Positions 10,111 through 21,700 of a stretch of DNA of 64,000 bases are shown here, piece after piece. Position 1 is the first letter of the stretch. Each line of letters begins with the position of its first letter. Source of the DNA: Niebla homalea (Eukaryota; Ascomycota; Lecanoromycetes; Lecanorales; Ramalinaceae); NCBI GenBank assembly GCA_019925105.1, contig JAHGAU010000009.1, forward strand, positions 310,001 through 374,000. The letters run 5' to 3'. A program made the position numbers and the translations under genes. Below the pieces are notes generated by a model. The model saw nothing but the letters and a program-made list of their open reading frames with translations, was not told the DNA's origin and made no database searches.

Positions 10111-12460
10111 ATTCGTCGTTGTTCCATCGATCTTGAGCAAGACACGATCAAGCCTCTCGTTTGGGCAGAGCAGCGTCTGGAGGTAAATCTGGAGAGGGGA
10201 ATGGAGCCCTTGATGCTGTATCTTCATGCCTGTTCACTGTAAGTGCGTTGGAAGATGAGTTTCCTCCTGTCTACAGGAATCGACTGACTTTCCAAATAGT
10301 AAGCAAAAAGCCCGAATGTATCCCAAACGCGCCACGGCACCTATGAGATGAAAAGAGGGGGCATTCATACCGTTCCTGAATGCGCCCTGAAGGCAGGTTT
10401 GTAGTCGTCACCTCCTATTGACGAGAATCTGATCTTTTCGGACTTTTGAGCCAATTGGCACGCTGCAAGCCTGTAAAGCACGTCCGACGATGTCCTTCGA
10501 TATGGTGAAAGATCCGTTCTTGCAGTTTCTTGTACGATGCTGCCTTTGGGTCTCCGAAGTCTGGCTGTATAGAGGATTCCGACTGTTGAATCTTTCCGTT
10601 ACCATCCCAGTCCCACACAAGAGGCCAGCTGCTTTGCTGCGTCGGACGTCAATTGGCGGCCAATCTTAGCGAGAACGAAGGTACCTATTCTCCTTCTGAA
10701 TGTACGTTGCTGGCAAATGTGTAGGTACTGTGCCATTGGGACGACTTCCTTCGTCCAGCGAGTGTTGTCGCTGGCTGACGAAGTGTAATGGATGCTATTG
10801 GGGCCAGTCGAGGTCTTGGAGAAGCTGACAGATCCGTTCCTGCCTCAGCTTTGTCCGTGAGCCTCTGAACCATCACTATAGAGCCAATTGGACTGACAGG
10901 ATTTTGCTGCTGTTCCAGGGACTGCACAACTAGCCAGCTGATCAGCAATCCTGGTCGTTGAATGTATTCCGTGGATTTTTTCTCGAAATTCCTTGTCGTT
11001 CCTGGGTTGGGCTTGCCCTTGGCAGGTATCCGAGTCTCCTACTGATCAGAGGATCTCAAATGGTAGGCGGTCTGGCTGTCGTGTCGTACAACAACAGCCC
11101 GCTCATTGGCTAAGTCGCATGGGGACCTCCGAAGGCGTCTATCGCGATAGCAGAAGTACCGCTCATGCTATTTGCAAGTATTCCTGGCTGAAACCGCGAT
11201 CCTGACTTCAATTGGAAAGCTGGTGGGGGAGACTGTGGAGGAAGTCGCTTGATTTGGGCAACATATTCGCTTTAATTGAGCATCGGGCACTCCACATACA
11301 GCCTGGGGCCTTCAATTGCATCCAACTACAGGAAGATAGAAGCCTGCGATGCTACTTCTGGAAAATGCTGGTATTGGGCAATGCAAACGTAATCTCGAGA
11401 GGTGGTGGTGGAAGGTAAAGATGAGGTGCTCCGGCTAGCTGCCTACGAGTTTGGGTTGAGCAAAGAATACAATACTAAATGCACACGAAACCCGACAGCG
11501 TCTATGGATTCATATTCGTTCAGACTGCAAGAGCTAAAGATTTTCTCTATCAGAGAGCCGATTGGAAGACTTCTTCTGGTGGGATTTTGAGGTTAGTAGT
11601 TCATCAACTTGGCTCTGAATTACGTATACGACTCAGCACCGACTGCTTTTGGCGTTCCACGGTGTTCAATAAGACAGCAAAAGGACTATTCATGCCACTT
11701 ACACGTTTTTCTTGTGGCATATCGCATTACAGATTGAATCTGGAACATTGGTGGTGATCTTTACTGGCCAAGTGGCCTGGATTGGTTTGCATTCTCATTC
11801 CAAGCGCCTATCTCACGGGATACAAACAATTGTAGCTATCCTTGATGTTCAAAACAGTGCAAGCTACTCATAAACAACCTCAAAATACTGGCCTCCTAGC
11901 TACCAGGCGACAAAGTGGTCACTGAAGGGTGGAGATTCGTTTTTGAAAGGCCGTCATGATCGACCTCCTTTCCAAATTTTGGCCCGAGCATTCCAAATGA
12001 TGCAACTTGCGCTAGCACAACACTTGCAGCTCCTCGTGAGCTTCATTCACACCAAAGTTAAAGTCTTTCTGACTCTCTGAACGTACACTGACCCACCAAA
12101 TCAAGGATTGAGACTTCGTCATGAGTAGCAAATGCCCCTTTTCGGACATTTGACCCGCTAGAAAGTGACGTTTGCCTCACTCCTAACACTTCTGCCGTGA
12201 GTATCCTGCCGGAGAGACAAAGGATCTGGCAGTCTGGTGACCATCAGTGAAGCCTCAGAGTGCCGAGCTCCGCAGCGGAGGCCGACGCGGTGGCGCGGTG
12301 CTTTTGAACGAGCGGTTGCGTGTGTTGAACTCCGCTTCCGCATCATCACAGCGGCTTGTGAAGCACCAATTGAGGAGGCAATTTCCCTGAACACCCTGCT
12401 CCACTTTCCGCTAGTCTTTTAGACTCAAGGGTGTTGCGTGGTGTCACAAAAGCTATTAAT
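10111..12460. other. Gene-free, repeat-derived-looking stretch
   Basis: No frame longer than about 92 codons and no recognisable domain. Short shared words recur, such as GAGCCAATTGG at 10448 and 10880 and GATCCGTTCyTGC at 10510 and 10829, but not in a constant order, so I do not call a repeat unit. On the minus strand near 10450-10500 the translation GRALQACSVPIGSKV weakly recalls an ankyrin repeat (G-ALQAAS-GH--V). That is suggestive of a decayed ankyrin gene but far from proof. Confidence 0.3.
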
Positions 12461-12468
12461 CTAGCCAC

Positions 12469-12760
12469 TTCTCTCTCTTTCTCTTTCTCTCTCATCCATC
12501 ATCCTCGCTTTACAACACATTTTTCAACAGCCTGCAAATCATTTCGACTTGATCAATCCTACCAGCTTGCACATACGAGCGTCTGCATCTGATCTTCATT
12601 TTTCCTACGCTTGACAATCACTTTCAGGCTTGGTCGTCGAACCAAGCAACCAAATCAATCAATACACGAACCTGCCGACCAGATCTTTACTTTTCTTACA
12701 TCAAAGCGCACCTACCTATCAGATCGTCACTTTTCTTACATCCAAGCACGCTTCTGAGGG
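12469..12760 (+). repeat. CT-rich tract and 40-bp imperfect direct repeat in a leader
   Basis: A CTCTCTTTCTCTTTCTCTCTC tract at 12469-12490 is followed by a long CA/T-rich leader. Two imperfect copies of CAGATCkTyACTTTTCTTACATCmAAGC start at about 12680 and 12720 (40 bp apart). CT tracts of this kind are common in promoters and 5' leaders of highly expressed fungal genes; here they precede the gene at 12841. Confidence 0.55.
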
Positions 12761-12840
12761 AGGATACTGAGTGGCATCAAGAACGACCGACGACAGACCA
12801 TCCACCAATCCACTCAATTCATCACTCGAACGCCAACAGA

Positions 12841-13998
12841 ATGTGTATAATCCACTACTATCGTCACGCCCCTTGCGGCCATGACGAACCTAATTTTCCC
12901 TTATCAATCCAATGTCATTGCGAGCCTGTAGAGCAGGCTCTCCGCTACTACCACGACCAATCCCACTACCACCTGCTCGATGAGCAACTCACCACGAGAC
13001 ACGGGTGGAACAGAATAGAGGGATTGAGGTGTCCCAAGGCTTGTACAGCCAGATGGCCAGAAGTGCTGCCATCTTCTGACCCAAAGCAACGAATCTACGG
13101 CCAGCAGTACTGGTCGTGGCTCAACCAGACCATGCACGATCTCCAACGCGTGCAGATGTCCAACGAGGGTTTGCCACCCTCTCAAGCACGCCAGCACCGG
13201 CTGGACTCCGTCTCACAGCACCAGAGAGACTCCGGCAAACGCCGGATGGAGGCCGTAAACAAGTCGGACAACACTGCTGGCCCCTACCCAATCCACCAGG
13301 TCGATCATATCATGCATGTCCGGCACCAGCAAGATCTGGAGATCCCTCTGGAGGCTGCCGCAGCCCCATGGAACGTGGTCATCCACACCGTTCCGTGGGG
13401 CTGCGGCAAGACGAACGAGCCGGCCTGCCTGGTCGGCCACGTCGAGTCCGCCGGGCCCTTGTGCCCTTGGCTGCTCGCGCACCGACTCCCCCCCACCCAC
13501 CGCACCGAGATCGCCAACCACCTCGCCAACAGCGACCCGCTCGCCCGCGGGGGCGCCATCAACTTCCCAGATCTCGCCAGCTCGCAACCTCGCCAGCTCA
13601 CTGGCGCCGCCCCGTCCTTCTCCGGGCCGGATCGCACACTCGTGCCCGTCGCGCTCTCGCCATCGTTCGTCGACGCGCTGGGCACCGGCGTCGGCAGCAG
13701 GGGCATGGTGTATTGGGGCGCCACGAGCGGCGGCCGCTACGGCCCCAGCCCTGGGCCTTTGGCGGGGGTGCCGGCGGCCCTGCCGGGGGTGTTCTATACC
13801 ACGCAACAAGGGAAGGGACCGAAGGTGTACGGGCCGGTGATGAAGCAGCTACCTGCTGGCTTGCCAGCAGACCGACGTGTGCAGCACCAGTCGCGGCCGG
13901 GGGAGCCGCAGGGGTTGTTGAGGCGTCCGGTACTGGATTGGCCGATGTTCACGGGGGGGATGAACAGAGAGGGGCATTACGGGCCAATGGGGGTGTGA
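12841..13998 (+). CDS. Hypothetical protein with His/Cys-rich N-terminus
   Basis: One uninterrupted frame of 385 aa begins at the first ATG after a CT-rich leader. The N-terminus has a Cys/His pattern: C2, H5, H9, C12, H14, then C25 and C27 (QCHC) and C66/C70, with C-x3-C spacing in CPKAC. This could bind zinc, but it matches no named finger that I know. Near 195-225 a segment reads WGCGKT...CLVGHVES...CPWLL. The C-terminal third is Pro/Gly-rich with recurring YGP motifs (GGRYGPSPGP, VYGPVM, HYGPMGV). There is no signal peptide or membrane segment. Strong codon bias and frame length support a real gene, probably restricted to related fungi. Function unknown. Confidence 0.7.
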   Translation: MCIIHYYRHAPCGHDEPNFPLSIQCHCEPVEQALRYYHDQSHYHLLDEQLTTRHGWNRIEGLRCPKACTARWPEVLPSSDPKQRIYGQQYWSWLNQTMHDLQRVQMSNEGLPPSQARQHRLDSVSQHQRDSGKRRMEAVNKSDNTAGPYPIHQVDHIMHVRHQQDLEIPLEAAAAPWNVVIHTVPWGCGKTNEPACLVGHVESAGPLCPWLLAHRLPPTHRTEIANHLANSDPLARGGAINFPDLASSQPRQLTGAAPSFSGPDRTLVPVALSPSFVDALGTGVGSRGMVYWGATSGGRYGPSPGPLAGVPAALPGVFYTTQQGKGPKVYGPVMKQLPAGLPADRRVQHQSRPGEPQGLLRRPVLDWPMFTGGMNREGHYGPMGV

Positions 13999-14551
13999 TT
14001 GGGTGTCCGGGGGGTGGTTGATTTCTTGTTCCTTTTCTTTTTTTGAACGTGATATGGAATGGTAGTAATTCCGATGTGTGGGTTTGCTGCTTGCTCGCTT
14101 TTCTTTGTTGTGGAGATGAGGCTTTTCTGCCTCCTGAATAATGTAATCATACAATGAGCTGCACGAGGTCGGTAATGGGCGGACAATGGGGGACGAGAGG
14201 GTGTGCAGGTGGCTTCTTCTGTAGGCCTAGATAAGGCCTTTTCCTGATAATGAGAGAGCTTCAATTCAATGACGATTTCACATGATGTCGCTGAATTCCT
14301 ACGCTTGTTGTATGCTTTCATGGCTGCGTTTGAGTGCTAGATCGCAAACCTTGGAGACGCTCGCTTACGCTTTGATGCAGACCGTCAAATGTTGTGCATG
14401 ACATATTTCTCAGTATATGAAGCATTTCTCACGAATGAGGTATAGATTCTATGGTATTAGTAACGTCTGTAGGCGGATGGTCACATGATCAGCTTGTATG
14501 CTGGCTCAAATAGGGGTAAATGCACAGACTCCCAAACCCTCCCTAGACAGT
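13999..14551. other. Intergenic, convergent 3' ends
   Basis: Between the stop of the gene ending at 13998 and the stop of the PHO8 homologue at 14552. T-rich and A/T-rich stretches fit polyadenylation regions from both sides. No gene seen. Confidence 0.5.
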
Positions 14552-16444
14552 TCAATGGAACCGATGGTACATGGCATACTCGTCCTCACACCCGCAACCA
14601 GTGCTTCTCTTCCTCCTGAAATCACCCTGATAGGCATCCAACCTTTCCCTGCCACCCTCATTCCCGACGCCACCTTGTCCGCCATCCGTATCCACGGCCC
14701 CTTCACCCATCCAACCCCTTTCCTCCCCCTCCACCCCCTTCCCAAGATCGTCAGTGATGCCACCAAGGTCCAACCCCAACCAATCCTTCAAGAACAACCC
14801 AACCTCCGTGTTCTCCACACACCCCTTCAACGCCTTCCCCCTATCCCAATCACTGGCATAGACATTCACATCCACCGCGCTATGCCCATGCGTCGTCCAC
14901 CCGACCTGCCCTCTCCTACTCACCATATCCGCCAACAACCACGCGCCCGGCAGGCTGCCCTCCTCACCTTTCGCACTACTATACAGCAGGTTGATCTCCT
15001 CGTGAGTCGCGTCATAGCATCCCATCCCGATCTCGACCAGCTGATTCCGTATCCACGTCTTCATCGCCTCCCCGCTCGCCGCGACGTGCGACCCCACATG
15101 ATCGCGGAGTTGGTGGGAGAGGTAGGAGGAGCTGTGTGTGGCGTTTGCGAGGATGGCGGGGAACCAGTGGTATTCCGGGTAGGTGGAATGGAGCTGCCGG
15201 GCGGTGGCCAGGCCGCCGGTCTCGTGGTCCGAGGTGCTGATGACCACGGTCTCTGCTGCCTGGCCGGGATCGGCGGCGAAGGATACAGCGGCGGAGAAGG
15301 CGCGATCGTACTCCACCACCTCGTGGACCTGCGCGACGGGGTCGTTGGCGTGCCCCGCGTGATCGATCCGGGAGCCTTCGATCATAAGGAAAAAGCCCTG
15401 GTCGCTGTCCCTTGTGGCGGCCGAGAGGGCATTGAGGGCCGTGTGGGACATCTCGGAGAGGGAGGGGTAGATATCGGACTGCGAGCGACGGTCAATTTCG
15501 TAGGGGATGTCTGTGGTTGCAAAGAGTCCCAATAGTGGGAGTCGGACATTGCTGCCGTTTTGTAGGGCGTCGAAGTCCTGGCGGCTGGAGGCGTAGTTCC
15601 ATCCCGCCTTCTCCTGGGCCAAGGCAACCACGTCGGTGTCGTCGCCCCGACATGAGTCTTCTGAACTGTTTGGCAAGAAGTGACAGCGTCCTCCCCCCAG
15701 GATCAGATCCACAGTTCGACCGAGAGGGTGAGTCAGCCCGACTTCTTGCTCTGCGATGTTGTCTTCGTAGTCTCTGCTCTCCACGTGTGAGGCGAAACAT
15801 GCGGGTGTGGCGTCCGTGATACGTGTGGTGACTACCAGGCCTGTCATATAGCCCGCCCGCTTGGCTGCTTCGAGGACGGTTCCGCAGGGGCTGCCATCTG
15901 GGAGGACAGAAATGGCGCCATTGTAGGATTTGAGACCACAGGAGAAAGCTGTGGCACCCGCAGCAGAGTCTGTGATCAGAGATGAGGTGGAGCGGGTTCG
16001 AGAAGTACCTATCAGGTGGGTATCGAGGGCTAGGGTGGTGTTGTTGTAGGGAGACTCAGGGGACTCTTGCTGGTGGAGGAAGGAGCGGGTGAGGGAAAGC
16101 GATGTTGGGCCCATGCCGTCCGAGACCATGAAAATGAGGTTGCGCTTAGCGGAGGGAGCTGTAGGGTGATCATTGTCTGGAGAGTCGGAGGTAGGATTAT
16201 TGACGCTTGATTCGGCGTGTTCGTAAAGGACGGCAAGGATGATGACAAGGGCTGTTGCGATGACGGCCCATGTGAAGAGCCCAAGTTCTCGGTAGCGGGA
16301 CCAACGGGATCTGCTGCTGGATGAAGAGCTTTTCCTAGATCGATTATTGAGGAGGGCGTCTTCTTCTTCCATCTGGCGTTCGGACGAATTGTCGGATGAA
16401 GGACGCGAGGCCTGGAGGAGGGGCTCTGCTTGATCTTTCGCCAT
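14552..16444 (-). CDS. PHO8: Vacuolar-type alkaline phosphatase
   Basis: Single exon, 630 aa from the ATG at 16444 (MAKDQAEPLLQ); an upstream extension in frame lacks an ATG and is not used. A Ser/Arg-rich cytosolic tail precedes one transmembrane anchor at about 55-74 (type II topology, as in yeast Pho8). The phosphatase core carries all expected motifs: metal-binding VSDGMG (D109), the nucleophile in TDSAAGAT (S160), GGGR, the metal ligands EGSRIDHAGHANDP and STSDHETGG, and THGHSAVDVNV near the end. Pho8 hydrolyses phosphomonoesters in the vacuole lumen and is delivered there by the AP-3 route. The acidic Gly-rich C-terminus (about the last 60 residues) is longer than in yeast. The gene is convergent with the hypothetical gene at 12841. 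Confidence 0.95.
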   Translation of the reverse strand: MAKDQAEPLLQASRPSSDNSSERQMEEEDALLNNRSRKSSSSSSRSRWSRYRELGLFTWAVIATALVIILAVLYEHAESSVNNPTSDSPDNDHPTAPSAKRNLIFMVSDGMGPTSLSLTRSFLHQQESPESPYNNTTLALDTHLIGTSRTRSTSSLITDSAAGATAFSCGLKSYNGAISVLPDGSPCGTVLEAAKRAGYMTGLVVTTRITDATPACFASHVESRDYEDNIAEQEVGLTHPLGRTVDLILGGGRCHFLPNSSEDSCRGDDTDVVALAQEKAGWNYASSRQDFDALQNGSNVRLPLLGLFATTDIPYEIDRRSQSDIYPSLSEMSHTALNALSAATRDSDQGFFLMIEGSRIDHAGHANDPVAQVHEVVEYDRAFSAAVSFAADPGQAAETVVISTSDHETGGLATARQLHSTYPEYHWFPAILANATHSSSYLSHQLRDHVGSHVAASGEAMKTWIRNQLVEIGMGCYDATHEEINLLYSSAKGEEGSLPGAWLLADMVSRRGQVGWTTHGHSAVDVNVYASDWDRGKALKGCVENTEVGLFLKDWLGLDLGGITDDLGKGVEGEERGWMGEGAVDTDGGQGGVGNEGGRERLDAYQGDFRRKRSTGCGCEDEYAMYHRFH

Positions 16445-17231
16445 CGTGGGTTGTAATGGCGTTGACTCCCAAAGCACGAGGCTATGGAGATGGTTATGTC
16501 ATGCTCCACATTCTTGGGAGCATGCTTTCGACGCGCGAAGAGAAGGCAGGTTGCAGAGAGATACTCCTGTTCCTGTCGCCCTGCAAGGACCCTGTCAAGG
16601 TTGTCTCAGGCCCCCGAAACACTGGCTTCACGGCGCGTTCCGGCGCCGGTCTGTCAGTCAAAAAGGCAAGGATCTCACTTCTCCACACATGGACAACATG
16701 GAGCCCGAGACATTTGATAAGGGCGACTTCATGGAGCTCCTGATATCTATATCAGGTGCGCATGTAAAGTGTTTTTTAGAATAGCCCTGTCTTGCTACAT
16801 AATTCAGGTCACGAAAATGGGAACAGCAAAGCACAAGGTCTCCAGGGCCATTGCTCAAAATATTAATGAATCACTGCATGGAAAACCAAGAGTTTTGGAG
16901 ATTGTATCAGGGAAACACAGAAGCTGCAAATCTTTGCTAACATGTTACTTTTACTCTTGCTTTTTATGTATGTCATGATATAAAATAGGACTATATACAA
17001 AGCGATTGTCCTTATTTCATTCCTCAGCGAACGCCATGCTGGTCGGGTATATTTGCACGCTAAACGACTGACAGTATTTCTCAAAAAGGACAGATATCAA
17101 AGCGAATGGTGGGTATCTTGGTGTAGCTCAAGCACAACATACGCCTTGTGCGAGCGTGACTCGAGCGAGCGTGAAGGTGCAGATAGGTGAAAGTCTTCGC
17201 TGTTGGAAGCTCATCCGTAAGACACGTGCGT
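16445..17231. other. Intergenic, PHO8 promoter side
   Basis: AT-rich between about 16800 and 17080, with only short frames. It should hold the PHO8 promoter (next to 16444) and the 3' region of the EXG gene (next to 17232). I see no clear Pho4-type CACGTG/CACGTT site close to the PHO8 start. Confidence 0.4.
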
Positions 17232-18550
17232 TTAGGAGTTGCATTGACCAGGGTGTTGCCTATTGTTTAATGGTTGTGGAAACAGGCCATTTGAGATGAG
17301 ATCCTGCATGTGCCACTCGGGGGCGCTCTCCGTCTTCCAGGTCCAGAAGATCCAACCAGTGTGCTGCTCATAAGCATCCAGCTGAGCCTCAATAAATGAC
17401 CGGAGGTTATTCTTATCATCACTACTCAGGTCTGAGACGCTTCCTGTGTACTTGCCAGTGCAGTCGCCGACTTTGCTCGACCCTTGGAGTGTCCCGTCGT
17501 AGCGTGCACCTTTGCCATAGCCGTTAAGCCATTTGGCACAATCAGTCTGGGCACCGGTCCATTCTCCAACAATGGTCCACTTGTCAGTGCCCGCAAGCTT
17601 GCTGCCGAGACCACAGGCAAAGGAGACGTGCTCGGATGGAGAACGTGCAACCTCATCCTGAGAGAATATTTGGTACTGGTGAGTGTCGAGGATGACGTTA
17701 TTGTCGCCAGAGGACGGGGTGAATTGGCCGTTCCAGAAAGACTGGATGTCTTGGAATGCGTCGTGAATGCAGACAGCGACATCCCCTGTAGATTGATGCA
17801 CGGTGTCGTAACCATTCTGGTAGAATGACTTGACTTCGTCGAGATTGAGAGACGAGCCGAGTGGTTCGTTCAAGAGTTCGATTGCGGTGACGACATCAGT
17901 GTCGCCTTTGTAGCGCTGCGCAAGTCCGTTGATGGCGTTAATGGTCTGTTGAACAGTGTCGCCTTGCTGCCAATCTATAGGGCCATAACGACCCGAGTTG
18001 TCGAAGCCATTCTGTGAGCCGGGAGCTCCATGAAGATCGAGTAGGACTTTGATGCCAGCATCTCTGGCCCATCCAATCGCCTGATCAAGGATGGGTAGCT
18101 GGCCCTGCACGTATGGATCTCCATCTAGAGGTGCAACAGCCCAATACCCGATGGGGATGCGCACATGGTTGAGTCCAGCTTGAGCGATAGCGGAGAAGTC
18201 CGCTTGGGTGATCCAAGTCTGCCAGTGATTGGTCAATTGACTTGAAGCCTGGTCTTTGCCAAGAGCCTTGGTATAGGTGTATTCGTCGACGACGCCATCT
18301 CCAAGGGAGAAGATCGAAGGCGTAATCCAGGGTTCGAGGACGAACCAGCCACCCAGATTCACACCTTGCACTTTCTGATTTTGGTAATCGAATGCGATGT
18401 CCCGCTTTCCCAGTTGGCTACAGGGCAATAAGTGAATGTAGGAGACAAGATAGCAGAGATGTCGACTTACATAGAAAATGGTGCTGCTTGTACACTGCTC
18501 AGCAGCGCGAGGGCAACAGTGGCAAGGCTTTGGTAGCTGTTGCAGAGCAT
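17232..18550 (-). CDS. EXG1: Secreted exo-beta-1,3-glucanase, GH5
   Basis: Two exons, 18550-18471 and 18417-17232, give 421 aa; the 53-nt intron starts gtaagt and ends tgtag. Residues 1-22 are a signal peptide (ending SSVQA). A short propeptide ends in Lys-Arg at 31-32, a Kex2 cleavage site as in yeast Exg1. The GH5 fold shows GVNLGGWFVLEPWITPS, HVRIPIGYWA, LLDLHGAPGSQNG, the acid/base in ELLNEPLG (E211) and the nucleophile in VGEWTGA (E312). The enzyme removes glucose from non-reducing ends of beta-1,3-glucan during wall remodelling or nutrient use. An unspliced longer N-terminal frame exists but lacks a signal peptide, so the spliced model is preferred. All catalytic residues are present. 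Confidence 0.95.
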
Positions 18551-18736
18551 GATGGTTATCAATATGTAGGGGTGGGAATAGAGGTTTGCAGGGATGTATG
18601 AGAAAATTCAATAAATCAAATGTTCAGAACGTGCCGCTAGTGCGGTGGCCATTCACTTTCACTGGGGAGTAAGATATCAAGTTCTTTGTTTGAGATTGGT
18701 TTCATGCAGACAAAGGACCACAATTAACCTACCATC

Positions 18737-18755
18737 CCCTTTATATACATAAACG
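18737..18755 (-). promoter_or_regulatory. TATA-like element of EXG1
   Basis: On the minus strand the sequence reads GTTTATGTATATAAAGGG, about 190 bases upstream of the EXG1 start codon. This is a good TATA box at a plausible distance for a gene with a leader of roughly 100-150 nt. Confidence 0.5.
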
Positions 18756-18759
18756 AGAT

Positions 18760-21700
18760 CTATCATTTACTTTATTGACACACTTGTGACTTGACCCAAA
18801 AGATCATTATGAGAATGTCACCCCCTGAGACTTTGGGAATTATGCAGTGGACCGACTGTAGCCGGCATTTCTTGGGTACGTCTGCATTGCCGGCGCAAAG
18901 ATGACGCTGCGGTCATGAGGATTGGATACTTGCTCAAAGCCCGTAGGCCAGTAATGTTTGAGAAAAGTGAAGTGTTTCAACTGCCGGGAAATTATACAGC
19001 CGCATTCTTGGGCGCCTGGATGGCGGTGAGGAGGGGTTCATGGGAACGGGCCTATGGAGAAAGTCAAATGGACAGAAGGTGACTTGATCATTGGATGAAA
19101 CCAGATGAGGCATAAATTGAAGGTATTAGGCTTAGTCAAGTGGCAAGGTCTTAGTGGTGATTCAAGTGATGATCTTGGGTCAGCCTGGTTGGTCACAGGT
19201 CGTCCCAAAGATTTTGCGGGGAGGAGGCAATCTTGGCAATGGTTGAATGCTTGGCCCTTTGGCACGCGCCGGGTGGCTTGGGCCTACCAGAATGGCTCCC
19301 GAGCTCCCCAGATCTTAGCTAGTCCGATGCCTCAGCAGATGCCCATTACCATTGGTGCCCACAAGGATCTTCAACGCACGTCTGTCGCGTAAGCACATTC
19401 ATCTGGCTTCTGCCCGTGCCACGATACCCCATCAAGAAATCAAGATTCCAATAATTTTGGGTCAGGAAGCCTTCACTCCCGCACCTCTTCCAAGGATGAC
19501 TACATTGCCTTAGGATCAATATCATTTGATTGATGTGTGGATGCCGACATCATTCGGACCAACCTTTTGAGGCAAATGCTGACTTGTATGTCGTCACTGA
19601 TCATATTCTCGCGGGCTTTGAAGGCGGTGAAGCCTTGGGGTAGCCCATCATTGCCCTGTAGACTGTCTGACGCTTGGATGAGAGCTCATATGACCTAGGC
19701 CAGCACCAGAGCATTCACTGTAGGCCTTCACGACCAGTCGCCTATTCGGAATGACCTGGGAAGGAAGTCAAATATGACGTCCGATGAGCACAGAAGAGTC
19801 TAATGACGACATATCTGGACATGATTATTATCCGTACTTAGTAGATGGCCCTGGTTGTGCGCATGATCCGCAAAGCTGCGCAAAGCGGAGATGAGAAGGG
19901 GCAGCCTGGTCAATGGTAGGCGTAATATACTGGCTTGCTCATGCTTCAGGCTGCCAATAACATACATGGTCCTAGAGATCGATCATCGACGGGATAAGCA
20001 TAATGAGAATAGATATGGAAACGGATGTTATGACAAATTTCAGTATTAAATTCTTATAGTTTTGCGATTGAACACGAAGCCGAGGAAGACAAGGAGACAT
20101 AACAGCCCACCTGTTCGCAATGAGGATTGCAGAAGCACGGGATCACCCGATGCGTCATTAAAATGGGTGCCTCGAAGCACGTCCACTGGAAGGACTGTGC
20201 GGTCGTATGTAGAAGTCTGTGGCGGCAAATCCACCCTGGTCGAAGCGTAAACGTAATCTCAACATGTCTTCTCCGCGGCAGTTACCCACCTTGGTCTTGC
20301 AAAGAGCTTTGCAAAAATATCCTCTGGCTTGGCAATCAGGACAGGGGTTGCCCATCAGCTTCCTCGACCGTGCCCATGCATAAAAACGTGCACGTTGGGC
20401 TCGAGCGTCCCCAGACCTCCTGAAAGCTGCAGACAGGCAAGCAGAAGGGTATTCGTGTATCAGAAGTGCTTGATTACACAGCTTGAACGACTGCCCACTC
20501 ATGAACGTCAAGCAGATGAGTAATTCAAAGGCGGGCTGACATCAAGCTGGTGAAACCTGGCATATCTGATGCGTTCCAAGCCGCAAGACCTTCGTAGGCT
20601 CGATGGTGGTAACATGCTATCGCTGAGCGAGAGGCTCCGCATCCTCCAGGTCATGGATTCACGAACAGTGTTATGGGTCATCTTGGAAGCACCCTCAACA
20701 CACGCCTAGAAAACCTTTGCGATCTATTCCCAATCTTCCTCGAATCGTTCCCGCCACTGGAACCCATCGTCAAGCAGAAGCTGCTTGACAGGCATGGCTT
20801 ATAGCCATGACTCCTGGCGATCTGCGCTTCTGATCAATCCTTTGCAATTCTGCTGCTCTTTCACATGGCCTGAGACGTTTTGCAATGCCCTTCTCCCCAA
20901 GATCCGCGACTGTGCATAGCGTTCAAACTCCATAGGCGGCTTCCATGTTTTGGGCAATTGCAGCTTTGAAAGTATTTGCGTGGTGATAAATAGGCCAATG
21001 TACCGCTGCATGCTTAACAAGATCATTGTGGGCAATGTGTGCCAATGCTGACTGTAACGGTGCACAGCTGGAGCCTGCGTGTATACCATCTGCATTGGCT
21101 TATTCATATTCTGCTTGTATGTCGCAGGATCAGATCGGTAAATTCGGCGGCAGTCAAGCCCAATGAGTCTCCTCAACCAGTCTTGGTGCGCAGACGACGC
21201 TTCCTTTCTCTCCCAAGAACGCTCCGAGCTTCTCCGGATCGAGTACATTGAGGTGGGGCCATATCGTAGAATCATCCAAAGTGTATCCCAGCATAGGTTG
21301 AAAAGAGAGACTGTTGTAGCAGGTAGCATCTAATAGTGGCCGGCAACGTGCACGTCTCCAGAGTCCACCAACACCAAGACGCTGCAGGGCACGACTTTAA
21401 TGGAGTTCTGAGCACCAGGGAATACGGTCAGGTTTTCAGGTCTGACATGGTTGGGCGGCCCCTTTGCGAGAACGCTGTGGCCATTAGCTAACGCTGCCGG
21501 CGAAGGGTCCTTGCTTGCTCCCCCGCTTCCCTCGACGGGCAACAACATCTTCCATGCCTCTATGTGACGACACTGAGTATGATGAAGAGTGTGAACATGA
21601 TGTCTAAGAGGGAGTTGTCAGTGGTGGGACCATATTGGTGGGCGCCGATGCCGCAACCTTGGCGGGGGAAACCAGGATGAGTGAACACCACGGCTTACCG

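Noticed and set aside
8400..11600. Ankyrin-repeat gene on the minus strand
   Set aside because: Only one short stretch (near 10450-10500) resembles an ankyrin consensus; the 250-300 bp periods do not match the 99-bp ankyrin unit.
14498..15535. 345-codon plus-strand frame
   Set aside because: Antisense shadow of the alkaline phosphatase gene, whose motifs are unambiguous on the minus strand.
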